DNA of 12,769 nt, from assembly GCA_024220525.1 (NCBI GenBank), contig JAMYWO010000161.1, positions 48,214 to 60,982 on the forward strand, given 5' to 3'. The DNA comes from Cochliopodium minus. Its lineage: Eukaryota > Discosea > Himatismenida > Cochliopodiidae. The notes under the pieces were generated by a model. It made no database searches, was not told the origin of the DNA, and was given only the letters and a program-made list of their open reading frames with translations. Below are positions 8,812-12,769 of this stretch, in pieces (positions within the stretch are counted from its first letter, which is position 1; the number at the start of each line of letters is the position of its first letter). The position numbers and the translations under genes are program-made.

Positions 8812-9680
8812 TTAATAATCAATCAATTCAACATCCCAATAATTTTTGTAAGATAATCCATCTTTCAATTTAAAACGAACAAGACCTTCAGTAAGATATT
8901 CATCGTTATCATGAGTGCAAATAAGATATCTCATCTTATGATCATTAAGCTCTTGTTTCACTCTCCATATTTCGTGTTGACCTCTGCTTGATTCTAATCT
9001 CAATTTTTCATTAAAGCAACTCAAATATCTTCCATCGTATTCGTTTTTAAGAGCAAACAAATTCTTTCCAAAAGTATCTTTTAATACAAAAAATATATAT
9101 TTTTTTTAACTGAAAAAAAAATAAAATCATTTTTTTTTAACTGAAATAATTTAAAAAATAAAAAAGAATTTTTTTTTTACCACAACTTTCTACGATCCAT
9201 ACTTCTGTATTTTGTCTTTTTTTGGAATGTTTGATTTTATCTTTTTTGAAGGAGAGATATTTGTCTTTGCTTGAAAGAAGGGCAATACGACTACCATGTT
9301 GAAACACACCAACAGCATTGTTATGTCCACCAACATGACCAGGATCTCTATTTTGATTTATTTGTTGTGGCATTTGATTGATCACAACTATCGGTTGTTG
9401 CATTGGATACGATGGAATAAGTTGACCAGTTTGAGGGTGTTGATAGAACATCATTGGTTGCATTGGCATTTGATAGTTTGGTTGACATTGAATCATTTGG
9501 TTATGAGGTTGAGCTTGTTGTACAACAATTTGAGTCTGTGGTTGGTTTTCTTGGACAAGATCTTCTCTTACCAAGCCTGGTTGTTCTTTTTTATTAATTT
9601 TAAAAAAAATGATTAATTTCTGAAAAGAAACTTATATTTTGTTGAATCTTACCAAATTTCTTGTTACTTTTAATACTCAT
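8812..9680 (-). CDS. Q/P-rich protein with a fascin-like beta-trefoil domain (232 aa)
   Basis: Exons: 9680-9653 (28 nt), 9585-9181, 9077-8812. Introns are 67 nt (GTAAGA donor) and 103 nt (GTAAAA donor), and both joins are phase 1. Residues about 22-95 are rich in Q, P, M and N (QPQTQ, MPMQPMMFYQHPQTGQ, QMPQQINQN) and probably disordered. Residues about 106-232 hold three related units of roughly 40 residues, each with a hydrophobic strand, a K/R/E-Y-L turn and a closing W: IALLSSKDKYLSF...VWIVES, LFALKNEYDGRYLSC...IWRVKQ, MRYLICTHDNDEYLTE...YWDVEL. That three-fold pattern is a beta-trefoil, closest by eye to fascin-type actin-bundling domains (FALKNEYDGRYLS). Fascins carry four trefoils; this has one, so actin bundling would need oligomerisation or is absent. 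FRG1-like or lectin-like trefoils are alternatives. No signal peptide is seen, so it is probably cytosolic or nuclear. Confidence 0.75.
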
Positions 9681-10445
9681 TTATAGTTTTTGGTTTTTGT
9701 TTTAGTTTTTTTGAATTTAGTTTTTTTTTTTATTTTATTTCAAATTTTCCTATTTGAATATTTTTTATTTCTTTCACCCATATTTAACCTTTTATTTTCA
9801 TTCTCCTTTTCAATTTCCTGAATATTTGTTCATTTCAACAATATTGATTTAAATTGAAGATCTTTGGAAAACATTTGATAAAAAATCAATTAATTATTAG
9901 AATTTTGAAGATTTTGAATTTTTTTTTTTAAACTAATCACCATTTATTTGAAAAACTTTGTTCCAAATGAAACATTTCAAAAAAAATTTTTAAAAACCAT
10001 AATAATTTGAAAAAGTTTTTGAAAACATAAACTTTTGATTAAACCTTATTTATTCCTATCCTTCATAAAAGTTTAAACTAGTTATAATTAATTCAAAGAT
10101 AAAGCTTCTTTTTTAAGATTATAAAACTTTTTTTTTTCTTTTCTCTGAAATAATAATTAAAAAAAAAAAAGATATAGATAGTTTACATTATCAAAGTTTG
10201 ACACTCCACAATGATGATTTGTGAATTCATCAATAATCACTAAAGATTATTATTTTTCTCATCAAAGAATTCAAAGAAAAAAAATTTAATTGAGGTGCAA
10301 AAGAAAATGAGGATCAATTGATAATGTTTTATCTTGATTCCTTGATATAATTGTCAAATTCTCCACTTTATATAAATTAAAATAATATTCCTGTGAATAT
10401 TAAAAATCAAAGTATTTATAAAAAAAAATTGTTTGTATAATAGAA
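9681..10445. promoter_or_regulatory. Divergent intergenic region between the beta-trefoil and glycosyltransferase genes
   Basis: This 765-bp spacer lies between two start codons facing away from each other. It is A/T-rich with T runs near the trefoil gene. It includes a 10-nt palindrome ATCAATTGAT (10313-10322) and a TATA-like word near the glycosyltransferase start. I see no open frame, tRNA or conserved RNA structure. Confidence 0.5.
10369..10376 (+). promoter_or_regulatory. TATA-like element upstream of the glycosyltransferase gene
   Basis: TATATAAA lies 77 bp before the ATG at 10446, in a local stretch (CTCCACTTTATATAAATT) slightly less A/T-pure than its surroundings. The same 10-mer TTATATAAAT precedes the helical-repeat gene. 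Confidence 0.35.
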
Positions 10446-12769
10446 ATGATACGATCATCATTGATCAAATATAAGAGGAGTAAAGTATTATTGGTTTCCT
10501 TGTTGATTATATTATTCTTCACCCTTGTCACCATCCCTTTGAGGATTAATATGGAAGATAATGAAGAGGGAGGAGATGATATAGAAGAGGTTGAAGTGAA
10601 TGATAAGCCTAATAAAGATATTTCAGTTGTATATTACGTAATAAAAACTTCAAATAAAAAAAAACATAAATATCCTCTCGTTAAAATAAAAAGATATATT
10701 CATTATATATTTCCTCAAAACAATCATTTTGATGAATCTATAGATATCAATAAAATCAATCATCATTCATATTACGTCATCATCTTTATTTATAAAATTA
10801 ATATTCGAATATTCATTGAATAAAATGCAAAACTGAAAATTAATTGAAATTTTTAATATCAATTTCATTTGAGTAATATTTTGAGGTGATTATTTAATAT
10901 GAATAAAGATAAATTAAATAATTCAAATTAATTCACTGAATCAATCGAAGAAAAAAATTTTTTCGAAAGTTTTTTTTAACAATTTCTTGAAAGGCTCCAT
11001 TTTATAGCGGAGGGGGATATTGTAACGAAGCCATAGGATTCGTTTTGGGAATCTATGATCAAATGGAAAACATAAAGATCGTGCAGCATGGAGACGATCA
11101 AAACGATAAATTTGTGGATTCTATTCCCAACAGCATCTGGGACAAACTAGTTAAAATGAGTAAAAAGAAACTCGATGTTTCAAAGTGTAAAAAAAAAAAA
11201 TTTAAAAAATAATCTTTGATATTTTCAATTTAATTCATAAAATTTGTTTTTTTTAAATTTATTTTATTTCTTAATATTTGTTTTCGTCAATTTAATTATT
11301 TTTTACTTCCTTTTAGCTTTTGTGATTTGTCATTCTCAACCTTTTGGATGGGTACCTAGAGGATATGCAGCAGACCCTTCGCCAGATGTTTGGTGTCCTA
11401 CAATGTCAGTAAGCAGTAAAGAAAAAGAAAATAAATAAATAAATATAAAAAATCAAAAAATCAAATCAAAAATTTTTTTTTTTAAAATAGCTGAACCTGC
11501 ATACTTAATTGGAAGGACAGTAATATTCATATCCAAAAAATTTTGGTTTTTTCTTAATTTCGTAAATTTGATATTTTTTTTTTTTAAAAAAAAAGATGTT
11601 TGAAACAGACAAAATACCATCAGCATGGATAGAAAGATTAAATGGATTCGATGAAATTTGTAAAAAAAAATTATATTTTTTTATTTTTGATTTTTGATTT
11701 TATTTTAATTTTAATTATTATTTATTTTCATTTTAATTTTTTTTATTGTTGTTTTATTGTTTTATTTTTTTATTTTATATTGTTGATTAAATTTTCATTT
11801 TTTTTTATTTATTTATTTTTTATTTTTTATTTTTTATTTTTTATTTTTATTTTTTTATTTTTTTATTTTTCATTTTTCATTTTCATCTTTCATTTTTCAT
11901 TTTTTTATTTTTTTATTTTTTATTTTTTATTTTTTATTTTTTATTTTTTATTTTTTATTTTTATATATATATATTTTTTTCATTTTACATTTTAGGGGTT
12001 CCAACTCGTTTCAACAAAGAAACATTCAAAAATTGCGGAGTGATAGACGAGAAAATAAAAGTGATTGGCGAGCCAGTCAACATCACCTTCTACGACCCAA
12101 ACAAGCAGACCAAGCTTGACATCAGCAAGTACGTTCCTGAAAAACACAAAGAAAAAGTTAATCGCAGTTACAAATTTTTGAGTATTTTTAAATGGGAACC
12201 AAGAAAGGGAGTAAAAAAAAAATTTTAAAATTTTTTAATTATTTATTTTATTTTTTAAATGTTTAATTAAATTTTTTATTTTAATTATTTTTTAAAATGT
12301 TTAAATTTTATTTTTATTATTTTTTTAATTATTTTTTTCCATATTTCAATCAATTTTTTTTTGTTTTTAAATCTATTTTTTTACAAAATTTTTTTTTTTA
12401 GTGGGATGTATTGATTAGAGCATATTTGAACGTAAAAACAATTTACAAAACAATTTTTTTTATTTTAAAGTTATTTATTTTATTTATTTATTTTTTTAAT
12501 TTATTTTTAATTTTTTTACAAAAGGAATTTAATAAAGACGATGATGTAGTATTATTTATTTTGAGCAGCACTTTCTATTTAGCAGACAAAGATGTGATCC
12601 CCAAAGAACTTTCCAAATTTATTTCCACTCACGTGGATAAACCATCTAACTACTTGCCTTTAGTTGTGTTTTTAGTAAAAAAATTTCCAACATATTTTTT
12701 TTTTATTTTTTTATTTTTTTATTTTTTATTTTTTATTTTTTATTTTTTATTTTTTATTTTTTATTTTTT
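10446..12769 (+). CDS. Type II membrane glycosyltransferase, GT-B/GT4-like (C-terminus cut by window edge)
   Basis: Exons: 10446-10637, 10994-11186, 11317-11415, 11491-11519 (29 nt), 11596-11659, 11996-12210, 12402-12431 (30 nt), 12525-12674. They join in frame to 324 residues, and an intron then runs off the edge. The N-terminus has a short basic cytosolic tail (1-13), one hydrophobic span (about 14-33) and an acidic stem (EDNEEGGDDIEEVE, 37-50): the layout of a Golgi or ER type II enzyme. The catalytic part starts with a beta strand plus glycine loop, ISVVYYAPFYSGGGYCNEA (59-77), then VICHSQP (131-137), IGRTMFETDKIP (168-179), DEIWVPTRFNKETF (about 190-203) and FLSIFKWEPRKGWDVLIRAY (253-272), which opens the second Rossmann domain. 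These blocks resemble the glycosyl transferase family 1 proteins of amoebae and plants (GT4-type, nucleotide-sugar donor). The C-terminal acidic E-x7-E region is outside the window. Donor sugar and acceptor cannot be read from this. Confidence 0.85.
10638..10993 (+). other. Intron 1 of the glycosyltransferase gene (356 nt, open for its first 61 codons)
   Basis: It begins GTAATA and ends GAAAG. The upstream frame stays open to a stop at 10821-10823, giving a basic, N/K/H-rich read-through unlike the enzyme. A second in-frame GT follows TATTAC at 10775. Ending exon 1 at 10637 places the beta strand directly before the SGGGY loop, as expected for this fold. Confidence 0.7.
11660..11995 (+). other. 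Intron 5 of the glycosyltransferase gene (336 nt, T-rich, repeat-filled)
   Basis: GTAAAA to TTTTAG. Splicing joins T|GG into the tryptophan of DEIWVPT. An open frame across it codes almost only F, I, L and Y and is a composition artefact. Confidence 0.8.
11801..11973. repeat. TATTTTT-type simple repeat ending in a TA run
   Basis: Mostly 6-8-nt units of T runs broken by single A residues, most often TATTTTT, with a few C-containing variants (CATTTTT), then TATATATATATA at 11962-11973. It lies wholly inside an intron. Confidence 0.8.
12693..12769. repeat. Second TATTTTT-type simple repeat, running off the window edge
   Basis: T runs broken by single A residues, regular at 7 nt from about 12720, continue to the last base. 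It sits in the intron that starts at 12675 (GTAAAA). The repeat matches the one at 11801-11973, and the window ends inside it. Confidence 0.8.

Noticed and set aside
9681-10445. tRNA or structured RNA in the longest gene-free gap
   Set aside because: No cloverleaf arms or conserved boxes were found; only short A/T stems such as AATAATC/GATTATT near 10235 were seen, which chance explains.
11801-11973. Possible CRISPR-like or centromeric array
   Set aside because: There are no spacers; units vary in length by slippage and the array sits in an intron of a coding gene.
11642-11995. 117-codon frame of F/I/Y resembling a membrane protein
   Set aside because: It is intron sequence made of a T-rich simple repeat; splicing across it restores the DEIWVPT motif.

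Overview
The window looks like nuclear DNA from an AT-rich, intron-dense, free-living protist. I built five spliced gene models carrying 26 introns. All introns begin GT and end AG, joins keep frame, and non-coding DNA is almost only A and T. An amoeba-like lineage (Dictyostelium-like Amoebozoa, or another amoeboid group such as Anaeramoeba) would fit, partly because a fatty acyl-CoA reductase fused to an acyltransferase is, as I recall, described in Dictyostelium. The taxonomic guess is weak. I see no bacterial operon, tRNA, rRNA, CRISPR array or transposon.

Layout. (1) 1-2859, minus: fatty acyl-CoA reductase (FAR) followed by a GPAT/DHAPAT-type acyltransferase domain, cut by the left edge; probable ether-lipid enzyme. 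(2) 3278-7900, plus: nine-exon gene for a 923-residue alpha-helical protein with a recurring [Y/F]-x-x-W motif and an F-box-like N-terminus; I do not recognise the family. (3) 8088-8566, minus: a 111-residue EAF6/MEAF6 homologue, a subunit of histone acetyltransferase complexes. (4) 8812-9680, minus: a 232-residue protein with a Q/P-rich N-terminal part and a three-repeat, fascin-like beta-trefoil. (5) 10446 to the right edge, plus: a type II membrane glycosyltransferase of the GT-B/GT4-like class, cut before its C-terminal catalytic motif.

Genes 1 and 2 diverge from a 418-bp spacer, genes 2 and 3 converge, genes 4 and 3 run the same way, and genes 4 and 5 diverge from a 765-bp spacer. The five products (lipid enzyme, scaffold-like protein, chromatin subunit, trefoil protein, glycosyltransferase) do not form an obvious pathway; this looks like ordinary mixed gene order in a compact eukaryotic genome.

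The points most worth following are the altered catalytic motifs in the acyltransferase half of gene 1, the apparently undescribed repeat protein of gene 2, and the splice-site habits (GTAAAA donors, competing donors in gene 5, an intron strand-composition flip in gene 2). Exon limits are inferred by frame and splice-site logic only; no transcript data were available.
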